A program made the translations under genes and the position numbers. Positions 10,266 through 20,172 of a stretch of DNA of 64,000 nucleotides are shown piece after piece. Position 1 is the first letter of the stretch, and every line of letters begins with the position of its first letter. The DNA is taken from contig OU862915.1 of NCBI GenBank assembly GCA_917880885.1, positions 34,418,676-34,482,675 of the forward strand, given 5' to 3'. The stretch comes from Limnephilus marmoratus. Its lineage: Eukaryota > Arthropoda > Insecta > Trichoptera > Limnephilidae. The notes under the pieces were generated by a model. The model made no database searches and had not been told where the DNA came from. It was given only the letters and a program-made list of their open reading frames with translations.

Positions 10266-11334
10266 CCTTTAATTACATGTTATCAATACAAAAAAGCCAA
10301 ACTAAACCATTATACTTCAAAATACAATTACGAAACAAGGCGAGGACATCAATACACGACTTCGAAGACAAATACCAACTATGAAAGAAGACATTACCAT
10401 AATCTGGTTCCAAACCTTAAATTTAATAGGAATAGGCAAATATTCATTTGACAAAAAAATTAGTAAAATTAATCAGGGCAGTCAATAAAGGCATTGTATA
10501 CTTGTACAAAATATATAATAACACAATATTCATGTCTGTATTTTTTACTCCTTTCTTATTTCTTTTTTTCTTTATTTCATTTCTTTTCCGTTTCTGTCAT
10601 TTTTTCTCATTTAATTTTTTCTTCTCATTTCCTTTAAAATATTAAAATTAGAACAATGATTTGCTCAACCTAATCCGTTTATATTATAACTTGGTTACTA
10701 AATAATTTGAAAAAAATATACAGAACTGTTTTCCAACCTGAAATTTAAAGAACTTTTAAGAATACTAAAATCATTTCAGAAGAAAAAATAACATTTTTTT
10801 TTACCTTTTTCGACTTCCACAATATTAGACTGAAGCAAAAGTCGCTTTTCGATTAATTCTCCGAACCAAAAGATACTCAATCAATCAACAATAATTTATG
10901 TATTGATGAACAGAAACTTTGGCAATGAATCAAACACAACTCCGTTACAATTTAAACAAGCACACTAAATCACTGATTGAACAAGACAATTAACGACTCG
11001 AAAGTTTTTAATGAATCTAACAGAATCCTACCCGTTTTTATCGTTGTATTTTCAATGAATTATAAATACCATCGACTAGCTTTGTAAATACACTTAAGTT
11101 GAGAATAAACGAATTTAGTTTTTGTTAAATACATTCAACTCAATTAAAGAACACTTCAATTTTCTCATGTCTTAGTAGTTTGTATTTTTCTGGAATAATT
11201 TTTATTACGGGATATTAAGTGTATTGTTATACTTCGATCGTCCAGTTGATTAGTCAGTTTGTTTGAAAAATCTAAATTTGAGTTGATTTATAAATTAAAT
11301 TAAATTTAATTACAATTAATAAATTAAAATCCTC
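10266..11334. other. No firm feature; possible LINE scrap
   Basis: AT-rich sequence. Around 10280-10445 there is a weak hint of a LINE C-terminal reading ('YNYETRRG' in one frame), too short and broken to call. The rest holds T-rich tracts and nothing recognised. Confidence 0.4.
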
Positions 11335-11467
11335 CGTCGCGTCTGTCTGTCTGATCGTGATATACTCAAAAACTAGTGAACGGATTTTCATGCATTTTTC
11401 GCCAATAATAGAGTGATTCAGGAGAAAGGTTGAGATGTATGATTTGTCAAGGTTTTGTGTAAATTGG
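11335..11467 (+). repeat. Family H fragment that leads into a minisatellite
   Basis: It contains 'gaacggattttcatgc', 'aatagagtgattcagg' and 'tttgtgtaaattggttgaaa', in the order seen at 0.54-0.64 kb. The minisatellite unit begins inside this last segment. Confidence 0.7.
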
Positions 11468-11885
11468 TTGAAATATATAATTAAAGGAGAATGTTGAAAT
11501 ATATAATTAAATGTGAATGTTGAAATATATAATTAAAGGTGAATGTTGAAATATTTAATTAAGGGTGAAAGTTGAAATATATAATTAAAGGAGAATGTTG
11601 AAATATATAATTAAAGGAGAATGCTGAAATATATAATTAAAGGAGAATATTGAAATATATAATTAAAGGAGAATGTTGAAATGTATGATTAAAGGAGAAT
11701 GTTGAAATATATAATTAAAGGAGAATGTTGAAATATATACAAAATTAAAGGATAATATTGAAATATATAATTAAAGGAGAATGTTGAAATGTATGATTAA
11801 AGGAGAATGTTGAAATATATAATTAAAAGAGAATGTTGAAATATATAATTAAAGGAGAATGTTGAAATATATAATTAAAGGTAAA
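11468..11885 (+). repeat. 26-bp minisatellite, about 16 copies
   Basis: The unit is 'ttgaaatatataattaaa' followed by 'ggagaatg'. Variants include 'ggtgaatg', 'atgtatgatt' and one longer unit with 'atatacaaaa'. The first unit coincides with the 'ttggttgaaatacataa' segment of family H, so the array probably arose by expansion from that element. Confidence 0.95.
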
Positions 11886-11944
11886 TTGAATGAGAGGGAT
11901 GAATTCATACGTTTGTAACGTCTTTCAATTCTAAAAAAACCTTC

Positions 11945-12010
11945 GATGACGTAGACCCCAAGGGGAATAATTTTCCTCAGGGCCTCCTGTGTGGAGCTGA
12001 TATAAAAAAG
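11945..12010 (+). repeat. SINE-alpha 3' tail fragment
   Basis: Only the last ~60 bp of the family are present: 'ggaataattttcctcagg', 'gcctcctgtgtggag', then 'ctgatataaaaaa'. A short gamma fragment ('ggtactctcagtatcgctct') follows at 12015-12035. Confidence 0.75.
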
Positions 12011-12035
12011 GTGGTAGGTACTCTCAGTATCGCTC

Positions 12036-12359
12036 TGTCGGAATCAAAATATAAAAAAAAATACATAACTCGTTTTAGGATAGGAGGAACATGCAATTCA
12101 TGGTCGGGAGGAAATACTTACAATTTTACATAGGAATTTAGGTATTAAAAATATAAGTTTCCCATACAATATAGACGAAAAATAAAAGACAGGTTGAGTA
12201 GAACAAATAACAATGGAAATCAATTAAAGAAAAAAAGAACAAGGTTATACAAATATGGATATTACAACTAAATGGAAAAGAAAAGACGAGAAAAAGAAAC
12301 AAGGTAATTGAACATGACAAGAAAATTACATAGTTTCATCCTAAAATGTACTTAAAAAA
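12036..12359. other. No recognised feature
   Basis: AT-rich sequence; no gene or matched repeat. Confidence 0.4.
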
Positions 12360-12394
12360 TATTCTTTTAAAGCATTACCCTGATTTTTTTTTAT

Positions 12395-12560
12395 TTTGCT
12401 GGATTTCCTTGAACATATCTGAAAGCGAATTATATAGTGTATAGGCAACATAGTTCAGAGATTTTATCCCATATTTTGTAGTGTGTGTTTGAAGTATGCG
12501 GATTTTATTGCTATTTCGAGTATTGTGAGTGAGGATGTCTTGATTGTAAAGTGACTTGAT
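12395..12560 (-). pseudogene. C-terminal fragment of a non-LTR RT
   Basis: In one minus-strand frame the peptide reads 'NTRNSNKIRI', then 'TTKYGIKSLNYVAYTLYNS', then 'LSDMF'. This follows the usual order at the C-terminus of CR1/Jockey-like RTs: NTR, then YG.KSL, then YNSL or WNSLP. A 104-codon frame overlaps it in another register and is not conserved in any way I can see. The fragment is short and lacks RT motifs, so this is a moderate-confidence call. Confidence 0.5.
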
Positions 12561-13344
12561 GTTAGTGTGAGTTGATTGTTGAGTAATTTGTAGGATGGTG
12601 CTTGTGATTTCATGTTTAGGAAGGACTGTGATTGGAAGAATACCGGAAACTGAATAGACGTCTCTGACATGGGTGTTCCAAGGAAGTCCAAAAGTATCTT
12701 GTGGAAAGTGGAAGTATCTTTAAATAGAAAGTCGCATTTGTTGATCTGTAAGGCTAGGCATTTCCCAACGTTTCTCACCCCTTCTCTTTCGTACTGCCGT
12801 TGTCTTCACAAGATCTCCGAAATAAAAACGCCGTAGTCCTACCAGCTCCAGAGAGTTGACTCAGACTCTCTCGCGGTATTCTCGTAAAACGAACACGCAT
12901 AAATATTTTATCTGTAAGTTGGCCATAAAAATAAGCAATGCTATAAATTTAGGACGGTCAAGTAATTTAGTAGTTTCTAAATTAATAGCCTTCTGACCAT
13001 TAGTTTCAACGGTCAGGCAGATTAAATGTGAGATTGCGGGATTGAGTTGATTTATAGAACCTGATAGAATAATTAGTTTAGCGAAATATCCCCCCACTTT
13101 CCAATAGAATCACGTCCTAAAGAGCTTTTCAAACAAGCTTATATTATTCAAAATGTAGTCTACGGGATAACCAGACTATCCATCTAAAATAACTTAATTA
13201 TTATTTCGTAGGCAGTTATTTTTATTTATCTTTGTTTTCACCTTAATATTACAAATTATTAATGCGAATTTCAAAAGTCTTAGAAATATATTAATCATTT
13301 ACTAACAATTATGCCATTTCTCCAAATGAATAGGCAGAAAAGGT
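12561..13344. other. No recognised feature
   Basis: Open frames here show no motif I recognise and no copy elsewhere in the window. A GC-richer patch lies at 12775-12880. Confidence 0.4.
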
Positions 13345-13672
13345 GGACAGCAACCACTGCAACCACCGAGTCGCAGAAGCTACCCGTTCTCATGTGACAA
13401 ATGTCAACAATATACATATGTTGGGCAAGCGTGTACATAGTTCCTCGGAGCATCTTCCATTGAAATACAGGTTGAACAAGGATAGCATTCCCAACGGACG
13501 CCTGTGCTCTAAAGATTGCAGACGGGAGAATCTATCAAACCGCCCGTTTCTGCACAGAGTGTAGGTTATTTTTCAGGTATTTTTGAGCTCCAGACCAGAA
13601 GTGACTGCCAAATTCAACCGTGGGGCGCACTTGTGATTTGAACAGGGCTAACAGTTGTGTATTATTAAAGTA
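13345..13672 (-). pseudogene. LINE A fragment (RT C-terminal region)
   Basis: On the minus strand the region encodes, in pieces, 'QLLALFKSQVRPTVEFGS', then 'KYLKN', then the region before 'YR'. It matches LINE A at 39.25-39.44 kb and the start of 59.5-59.7 kb. It lacks a 13-bp segment that the 39.25-kb copy keeps in frame, so it is frameshifted. The 3' end is missing below about 13345. Confidence 0.7.
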
Positions 13673-13689
13673 TCAAGTCGGTTCCTCCT

Positions 13690-13905
13690 TGCTGAAGGTC
13701 CTGACCCTTACTCGAATTTCCATGGTGGACAAGACTTCTCCACTCCTCGGGATTCTGCGCTGCGTGGAGATCCATCGACACCCTAGAACCAGACGCCGAT
13801 GATACTTGGTTACTCCAGCGCATTGGTGACCTTCTGCCTTCCACTTTGCCAGTGAAATGAATTTCTCGAAGTAAAGTTTGTCTCCAAAGAAATGTCTCCA
13901 AAGTA
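13690..13905 (-). pseudogene. C-terminal end of an RTE/CR1-like LINE ORF
   Basis: The 78-codon minus-strand frame contains 'GKVEGRRSPMRWSNQV', then 'MDLHAAQNPEEWRSLV'. This matches the order GK-EGRRxxxRPRxRW, then A-DRxxWRxLV found at the end of many endonuclease-reverse-transcriptase LINE proteins. There is no RT core. It directly abuts the LINE A fragment and probably represents a separate insertion. Confidence 0.6.
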
Positions 13906-13959
13906 TCTTAAGTTTCGTTGTAGGCAGATAGTCGAAAGCCTATTGGGAATGCTTAGCTC

Positions 13960-14190
13960 TTCCAGAATGGACAGTGTGAGGATAGAGAAGCAATATCGCT
14001 ACCCACATTCGTCGAGTTTCGCATGCCTGCACTGATGCCCAGGGGATCAATGCTGCTAGCTCCTTCGAGCAGGTTCCATTGAAATAAATGTTAAATGTCT
14101 TTCATCTTGCCTACATTATAACTGTGCGTTATGCAATTGTCAATCAGACCGACCGCACTCCTATGCACAGAATCAAGTAGGTTTATCTTT
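13960..14190 (-). repeat. Diverged LINE A-like fragment
   Basis: It contains 'gatcaatgctgctagctcct', then 'gagcaggttccattga', laid out like 'gatgctagttcctc', then 'gagcatcttccattg' in LINE A at 59.62-59.65 kb. The related copy at 21.36-21.6 kb has 'gagcaggttctactgcaata'. The reading frame is destroyed. Confidence 0.5.
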
Positions 14191-14334
14191 ACCATAAGTT
14201 CTAAAGGGGGGTAATATACTTACCCCAAATGAGATTTTTGTGCAACATCTAAGTTATTTTTAAATCACATACTTTATAATTAGGTAATCCTAAAAATCTT
14301 AGGGGAACGTCTTTCATTAGATTAATTTAATGCA

Positions 14335-14700
14335 AAATAAAAAACTTCGTTTTCACCACTATATAATTAACAATATCAACGTGTTTCAATAACAATGTTA
14401 TCTTGTCTTGTTGAAGATAGCATTTTTATCGAAACATGTTGATATTGTTAATTATATAGTCGTGTAAACGAAGTGATTTATTTTTCATTACATTAATAAT
14501 GATGCCACAAAGTATTTTTGTTGATTGAATAAGATTAATATAATTTTCAATTTTGTTGTTTGAAGATAACATTTTTATTGAAATATGTTGATATTGTTAA
14601 TTATATAGTGGTGTAAACGAAGTGATTTATTTTTCATTATATTAATAATGATGCCACAAAGTATTTTTGTTGTTTGAAGAAGATTAATATAATTTTTAAG
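14335..14700. repeat. Fold-back plus 148-bp direct duplication
   Basis: An arm at about 14338-14403 ('accactatataattaaca', 'aatatcaacgtgtttc') is inverted at about 14412-14487. The right arm and the sequence beyond it (from 'gttgaagatagc', 14410) are repeated directly from 'gtttgaagataac' (14558) to about 14697. The result is one left arm followed by two right arms. MITE-like; class unknown. Confidence 0.8.
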
Positions 14701-15329
14701 TTTCTAATACATCCGTAAAAGTTAAAGCAATTTCGACATTGATATCCTGGTACCGGAAAAATGAACATTGTTTCATTATTGGGTTATAAGTACAAAGGTC
14801 TGAGAGGATTTATAGACGTTTGTATCAAGTTGTTACCCGATCTAACTAATTTAACTACAATAATGTTAACAAGTATAACCGTGAACAATAACCATGTCTA
14901 TAGGTAATATCAGATTTCACTGAGTCTATGTCTAGACCACAAGATATCTTCATTGTCTTAAAACACAATATTATGTATGGCTACATTAGTCAAATTGACG
15001 GGTTACTTATGCCTTTGTTTCGCAAGTCACATTGTAGATTTATTACTTTCTATTGTAAATACAAATAAAAACTTTTGATCAGTAGTCAGAGGATTTTCTC
15101 TGATGTTCTAGAACGTTGAAGGTAAAAGCATGCAAATAGAAAACTTTTTACATAATTCTTTGCTTGTTAATGTGACACCTCACAAGAGCGCCTCTATCTT
15201 TATTGTTTAGAGTCAGGAAAACTTTATTGCCACAGGCTAAGGATTAATATCATTATAATTTAATTAAATAAAGACAATATCAGAGAAACTCTTCAAACCA
15301 AGCTTAGGTTTCCCTATCCGATTCGGTCA
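14701..15329. other. No recognised gene
   Basis: AT-rich sequence. A scrap 'cctcacaagagcgcctc' at about 15178 matches the 3' region of family gamma on the minus strand. Confidence 0.45.
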
Positions 15330-15605
15330 TTTTTAACTGTATCATACATAAGCCGAAGGCCATGGATTCGAGTCCTTTATGTGTCCATATCTTTTTCTGA
15401 TTTTTCTGTTTCCAGATATTTCGATTGAGTTTCGAGTACTTTATGAGTAAAACCTCAACATTGTAACATTTAATTAAATGAAGACATTATTGGCGAAGGT
15501 TCTGGGATCGAGTCCCAGAGGTGCCAATATCTTTTTCAAATTTTTCTGTTTCCAGATTTTCGATTGAGTTTGGCTAACGTTGTCTTCATTTAATTAAATA
15601 AAGCG
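15330..15605 (+). mobile_element. SINE-beta: two tandem tRNA-tailed units
   Basis: Box-B-like 'ggattcgagtcc' (about 15365) and 'gggatcgagtccc' (about 15510) are each followed by 'atatctttttc', 'tttttctgtttccagat' and 'ttcgattgagttt'. The second unit ends 'gtcttcatttaattaaata'. The same module occurs at 21.1 kb (+) and 41.05 kb (-). This is a tRNA-related SINE family with a body different from tau. Confidence 0.7.
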
Positions 15606-15984
15606 TGTTGTTTTCTTTTTCCAATATCATTTAGATCATACTTCTTACTACGATAGTTAGTGAGACTAAACGATTTCTATGAGACCTATGTGAGCTGGGT
15701 AAATATGATATGTGATTAAACGGGTTTTAAGATATTAGGGAAATTAGTAATGGTGCACACTGATTTGATTTTTTTACGTAAAACCAATATCATGTTATAT
15801 AATTTAAGAGTTTAAATTTTATCAATACCTTAGTACCACGTATTTATGTGATATGGCTGTCACCTCATATAAAAATTATCTATATATATATATTGCTCCT
15901 TAAAAAATTATCATCCTTAGGCATTGATAAGCAATGGATTGCTTCAAATCTTATCTTGGTGATATAACACAGCAAGTAGAGATA
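15606..15984. other. No recognised feature
   Basis: AT-rich sequence with a short TA run at about 15882. Confidence 0.4.
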
Positions 15985-16588
15985 AATAAAATGTTTAGGG
16001 TCCGCAACCCGAATTTCTACCGATTTCTTACACATCTCCCTTAAACATTTGAAGTTTTTAAGCTCTTAAAAAAATAAATGTTATTTTTGAAGATAGTGTC
16101 TAGATCTAGGGTGGCCAAACCACGGCCCGCTGGGTGCCTACTTGTGGCCCGCGGAGCATATGCACACTTTTTTTTTTCTTTTAGTGTACATAAAATCGCC
16201 ACAAGAACATTCCAACGTGCGTAGTTCGAATCATATCTCATATATGGAAGTATCTCAGTACATTGATTCGACTATCGTGACAAGTTCTTCCATGGTATAT
16301 AGGTGTTAACAAACAATTACAGTTAAAGGAGAAATTCAAGCACGTTGGTTTGGAAGAGTTTTACAAAACATATTTGGACAAGGAGAAATGTGGGGTATAG
16401 AATCAAAGGCAGCATTCTTCAAAAAGCGTTATTTTGAGAAAACTAAAAAAAAACGTTTCTTTTCCACAATTCTCACGTATTTATAAGTTTATAATTTTAT
16501 TCAAAAGGGGAAACTGCTTATCTATTATAATTTCCAAAGTAGAATTTGTTTATTGTATTGATTGATTAGTTCTAACGGATTTAATTAT

Positions 16589-16680
16589 GGAGATTGCTGC
16601 ATTTGATACTCACCTAAGGAGAATGCTGCTTTTGTTTCTCACACGTGTGGAGAAAGCTGACTTTGATACTGACAAATAAA
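16589..16680 (+). repeat. Repeated ~25-bp motif inside the hAT element
   Basis: Copies begin at 16589, 16618 and 16649, with further ones at 18688, 18720 and 18861 and one inverted at about 16400-16424. The pattern is 'ggagaatgctgc', then 'nTTTGaTtCTcac'. Neighbouring copies are 29-32 bp apart. They sit on either side of the nested insertions. Internal transposase-binding sites are a possibility, but this is inference. Confidence 0.7.
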
Positions 16681-16765
16681 TATGACGTCACAATAATGGA
16701 CCGACCAAATCACAGGGAAGTTCGTGATTTTTTACGCACCAGATTTAAATGTCCGGGTTAAATTT

Positions 16766-16843
16766 TCCCCCCAAAAAAAAAAAATAAAAAAAAATAAAAA
16801 ATAAAAATAAATAAATAAATAAAAAAAAAAAAAAAAATAAAAG
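16766..16843. repeat. A-rich low-complexity tract
   Basis: Runs of A broken by single T, with AAAT quartets, preceded by a C-run. It could be the tail of a retroposon inserted in the hAT element, but no body is recognised. Confidence 0.8.
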
Positions 16844-17310
16844 AAGGAAAAACTAAACCCTTTCATACACTTCCCCAAATGATCATCTAGTGAATCCACG
16901 TTATGCAATTGCACTATATAAGTATTATAAATACAAAACAATACAAGAACAACATGTCAACCTACTAGAGACCAAATGGGAATATAATTCACCGACTCCA
17001 GATATTTTCATATCAGAGGGTTCGGCTCTGTGGCATTTCTAATTGAACCTATAAATCCTACTGATCCCTCAATATAAATATTTAAAAAATCTTTTGTAAT
17101 CCTACATGTATTTAAAATTACTGCTTTTTGCATTTTTATATACAAATTCTTTGACAAATCTAATATGCTTAAATTTTGAATCAGATTCCTAGGTATTATG
17201 CCAGTGGCCGAAATAACAAATGGTAATATTTTTATTTTTATTATGATTTTAATTTTAGTATAATTAAAATAAAAATAGGTTTTGTAATGTACTCATACAG
17301 TATTGAATTT

Positions 17311-17958
17311 GGGAGGGGTGTATGGGTACCGCCACCCCGGGAACCATTTATTGGATAAATAATATCTACCTCTGCCATAGATATGACTTTAGATTTTCAC
17401 AGCCAAAAGTATTTTCGATATTTGTTATTGGGGTGTTATGCCGTGTAGTGCTACCTCCTTCTTTAGCCAAAGTTTCGGACACTGCAACGCTGTCCAAACA
17501 TTTGCTTTGGCACTTTGGCTAAAGAAGGAGGTAGCGCAACACGGCATAACACCCCAAAAACAAATAACGAAAATCTCTGTTTAAGTGGTTCGCTACGTTT
17601 AGTGACTTAGCTGGGATGCCCGGGTTTATGGAGTGAGGTTTGTCCGGGTCTTAGCGGCGGATGCATCTGCCCACCTGCTGGATTGCAGGCCGGATCGGGA
17701 GAGAATAGTTGTGGGAGTCCCTTTGATTTCTCCAGCTGTGATCTCTCGAAACATCGCAGTGGGAGTGATAGATTTATACATCCGTCACTTCTGGACACAC
17801 TGACCCCCAGATTCCTACCCACCCGTAATACCCTTTTCCTTCCCAGAACCTTCTCGCCTTCTTTTCCTAAAAAGACCCTTCACACAGTATCCCCAAAGAT
17901 GACAAAGGCCCTGAGTGGAATTATTTTCCTCAGGCCCCCCTGTGTGGAGCTAATGTAA
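17311..17958 (+). mobile_element. SINE-alpha, split by a fold-back element
   Basis: The family start 'gaggggtgtatgggtaccgc' runs to 'ctctgccata' (about 17372) and resumes with 'agtggttcgctacg' at about 17583. It continues to the family tail 'ctgtgtggagctaatgtaaa'. The ~210 bp between form the fold-back described next. The tail hairpin is partly decayed ('ccctgagtgg'). Confidence 0.85.
17373..17582. mobile_element. Fold-back element inserted in SINE-alpha
   Basis: Arms 'ggggtgttatgccgtg', 'cctccttctttagccaaag' (17430-17472) and their inverse (17513-17555) are nearly perfect. The flanks 'agattttc', 'atttgttattgggg' also pair with 'aaaacaaataacgaaaatct'. The loop contains 'cggacactgcaacgctgtcc'. 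Arm sequence recurs singly at 4.02 kb and 48.98 kb, next to the TGATGA / GAAAC motif. Confidence 0.8.
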
Positions 17959-17964
17959 AAAAAT

Positions 17965-18172
17965 ACAAGTGTGCAGTTCGCACGCGGTACAAATGAAACC
18001 TGCAGAAAACTAAAGTAGACAAGGGTGGGGACAAGCACTGCACGAAGAGAAGATCAATTATTATTTTATTCTTTCGTAGCCTTAATCCTATTTTGTCTAT
18101 TTTAGTGTCGCATTTTTGTTTCATCGAGTTTCAAATCACAACGGTGCTAAAGAAGCTTTTACTTAAAAAAAT
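17965..18172 (-). repeat. Dispersed relative of the 277-bp satellite monomer
   Basis: Written in this orientation, it shares with the complement of the satellite the ordered blocks 'gtgcagttc', 'aaaactaaagtagac', 'gaagagaagatcaatta', 'tttgtctattttagtgtcgc', 'gtttcatc' and 'tttcaaatcacaacgg', then 'ctaaagaag'. It contains only one of the two 'cacaaagagga' sub-repeats seen in each monomer. Confidence 0.8.
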
Positions 18173-18926
18173 AATAATATTAACAGAGAAAATTTAAAAA
18201 AAGAAGAAAAATAATGAAGGTTAATTATTTTGCTCAAAATTGGCTTGAAACTCGCAAAATTTTCAACACTAAACATGTAATTCGGGATGTTTATGTGCAA
18301 GGCTATGAATCCTAGATTTAATTATAAAAGTAAAATATGTCTATGCATATTAATTTAATTTATGAATTTTAATTAATACCTAAAAAAATCTTTTGCCACT
18401 CCACGTCTCTGAAATAAACGGTATTTTATGACAGCTCATCTTAGAATTTTGACTACTTTTGCTTTCCATTTTTCTGGATTCCTTGACTTCTTCCTTGCGT
18501 TTTTCTTGGGCACGGATGAAGGGTGAGAGTCCATAATCACACTGGCATCTTGTTTTTATTTCTAAATTCACTTCAAACTATTTAAAACAGTAAAATTAGA
18601 GCGACAGATTCAACACACGACCATACAATTTTGTCTGGGCGGCTATGTTGTCACGTGATCAAATGGAGGCTTACCATTGGTCAAATTGGAGAATGCTGGT
18701 TTTGTTTCTTAAGTGCGTTGGAGATTGCTGCCTTTGATACTAACGCAGAATGGATTTTTAAAGCATAAAGAGTTGGTTTTAATGCCAAATAACTGTTTTT
18801 CTAGGTAAAAGAGTGAATCATTAACAAAGTTGCATCATTAGTCCATTTTTGAAAAAAAGTGGAGAATGCTGCATTTGATTCTACACACCTCAAATATCCT
18901 GCATTTTACAAAAATGCTCTCTACCG

Positions 18927-19112
18927 ATGATTTCGCTATTTGAAGACTTAACGTGCGAACAGATTTTTAGTCGAATGAAGCACATTAAATCTCAAATGAG
19001 AACGATCACTGATGAGCATTTTGAAAACTGTTTGCGTACTGTAGCAACAACATCAATCGTTATCAACATTGATGCACTTAGTTCTGACAAACAAAATCAC
19101 ACCTCTCACTAA
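18927..19112 (+). pseudogene. hAT transposase C-terminal remnant
   Basis: The frame of 61 codons reads 'EDLTCEQIFSRMKHIKSQM', then 'ITDEHFENCLRTV', then 'DALSSDKQNHTSH' to the stop. This is the pattern CEQ-FS-MK, then LTDEHL--CLR, then -D---L---KQ---SH that ends transposases of the SCAND3/ZBED/GTF2IRD2-like hAT branch. It forms the dimerisation end of the enzyme, which carries out cut-and-paste transposition. The stop lies about 200 bp inside the right terminal repeat, the expected place. The catalytic part upstream is not recognisable, so the copy is dead. The matching N-terminal end of a related copy is at 53144-53407. Confidence 0.75.
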
Positions 19113-19625
19113 AATTTATTATATATATATATTTTTTTTGTATTGCCGAATTCTAATCTAATAAATATGTTTGATTCTCATTTTGGGTATATCTTCTTAA
19201 AAAAAACAATATATTTCTGGTTATCTTTGAATAATCAAAGATATTTAGTTGTGCGGCCCGGTAGGAAATCTAATTTCTAAAATCTGGCCCGGGTGCTGAA
19301 AAGGTTGGCCACCCATGGTCTAGATGCTGCCCGCGCCGAAACGCAAATTATATGAAATTCCTTCGATAGAAAAAAATCGCGAAGTATGCTCCGAAAATTA
19401 TTGTGAACAAGTTTGTTTTAGTTATTTTACAAGTTATAGTTGTGAAAAAAATCACAATGTTGCTTTAAATGATACTTAAGATGCTTTCTGCGAGATTTTT
19501 GCTCTATTTTAAAGGAGTCATGTTTTATTAAACATTTTCGCAATTTTTGCATCGATTTTGAGGCTTTAAATGTTAGCGCTCTTCTCTAAAATTCGTAATT
19601 TCGTATCTCTCCATCTTCTTCTTTT

Positions 19626-19850
19626 CGAACCCGTTTGCGGAGCCTTAAGCAATAGTAAATCAATCTCCTTTGGAATCCCGCAAGGTAGTGTGCTTGGGCC
19701 AATATTGTTTCTAATTTATATAAATGATTTATGCTGTCTTAATATTCCTGGTAACATTGTTAGTTTTGCAGATGACACTGTCTTAATATTTGAGGGTAAA
19801 ACTTGGAATGAAACTTTTGACAAATGCAATATACAAAGATATTGAAATAT
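19626..19850 (+). pseudogene. Short RT-core fragment of a non-LTR element
   Basis: In the frame ending at 19845 the peptide has 'FGIPQGSVLGPILFLIYIND' (motif B region), then 'FADDTVLIF' (catalytic motif C). Both are canonical for LINE reverse transcriptases. The frame upstream of residue 20 belongs to repeat epsilon, so the protein start is false. It stops about 30 residues after FADD. The whole remnant is about 220 bp, close in style to LINE B (FADDTVLLF at 39.2 kb). Confidence 0.8.
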
Positions 19851-20168
19851 AAGTAGATGTGCTATCTGCTGTTTTTACTATGTGGGTCTGCGCTTCCATG
19901 TGTCGCCGATATTGTTAACCAATTAACACATAAACTAAAAGAGCAAATAATTAACGAATAAACCAAACGAACGTTAAACTAAATGAACGAATTCTTTCCT
20001 TATTCAAAATATATTGTTAACCAATATTAATGCACATTTTCAAAAAATCAACGAAATGAACAAATTCTTTTTGTATGAAAACTACGCTAATTAGCGCGCA
20101 GTCCGGTGACAGTTGCGCGGACACCATAGCATATCTTTCTGTATTTGAATATCTTTGGCAATATAGGT
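19851..20168. other. No recognised feature
   Basis: AT-rich sequence with repeated 'aaacgaa' type words at 19930-19995; no gene. Confidence 0.4.
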
Positions 20169-20172
20169 TTAA

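Larger units (their letters stand above)
16106..19317 (+). mobile_element. hAT-superfamily DNA transposon, degenerate, with exact 8-bp TSD
   Basis: The element is 3212 bp, bounded by 'gtctagat' at 16098-16105 and again at 19318-19325. Its ends are 'ctagggtggccaaacc' and, read inwards from the right, 'catgggtggccaacc'. An 8-bp duplication and short terminal repeats are hallmarks of hAT elements. A transposase C-terminal remnant lies at 18927-19112, oriented towards the right end. Much of the interior is later insertion: an A-rich tract, SINE-alpha with its own fold-back insert, and a satellite-related repeat. An uninterrupted relative of the target is at 53.7-54.1 kb. A second, internally deleted member of the family lies at 52.6-53.4 kb. 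Confidence 0.9.
15985..19625 (+). repeat. Dispersed repeat epsilon, split by a hAT element
   Basis: Bases about 15995-16097 and 19326-19625 together match, on the opposite strand, the continuous block 53745-54115. Shared landmarks include 'catctcccttaaacatttga', 'gttatttttga', 'gcaaattatatgaaattcc', 'gtatgctccgaaaattatt' and 'atctctccatcttctt'. The gap between the halves is exactly the hAT transposon. The repeat itself has no recognisable coding content. Confidence 0.8.

Noticed and set aside
10280..10445. LINE C-terminal fragment ('YNYETRRG')
   Set aside because: Too short and interrupted; no second block of the C-terminal signature could be placed in frame.
12464..12778. 104-codon minus-strand frame
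   Set aside because: A different register of the same strand gives a better LINE C-terminal reading; this frame has no supporting motif.
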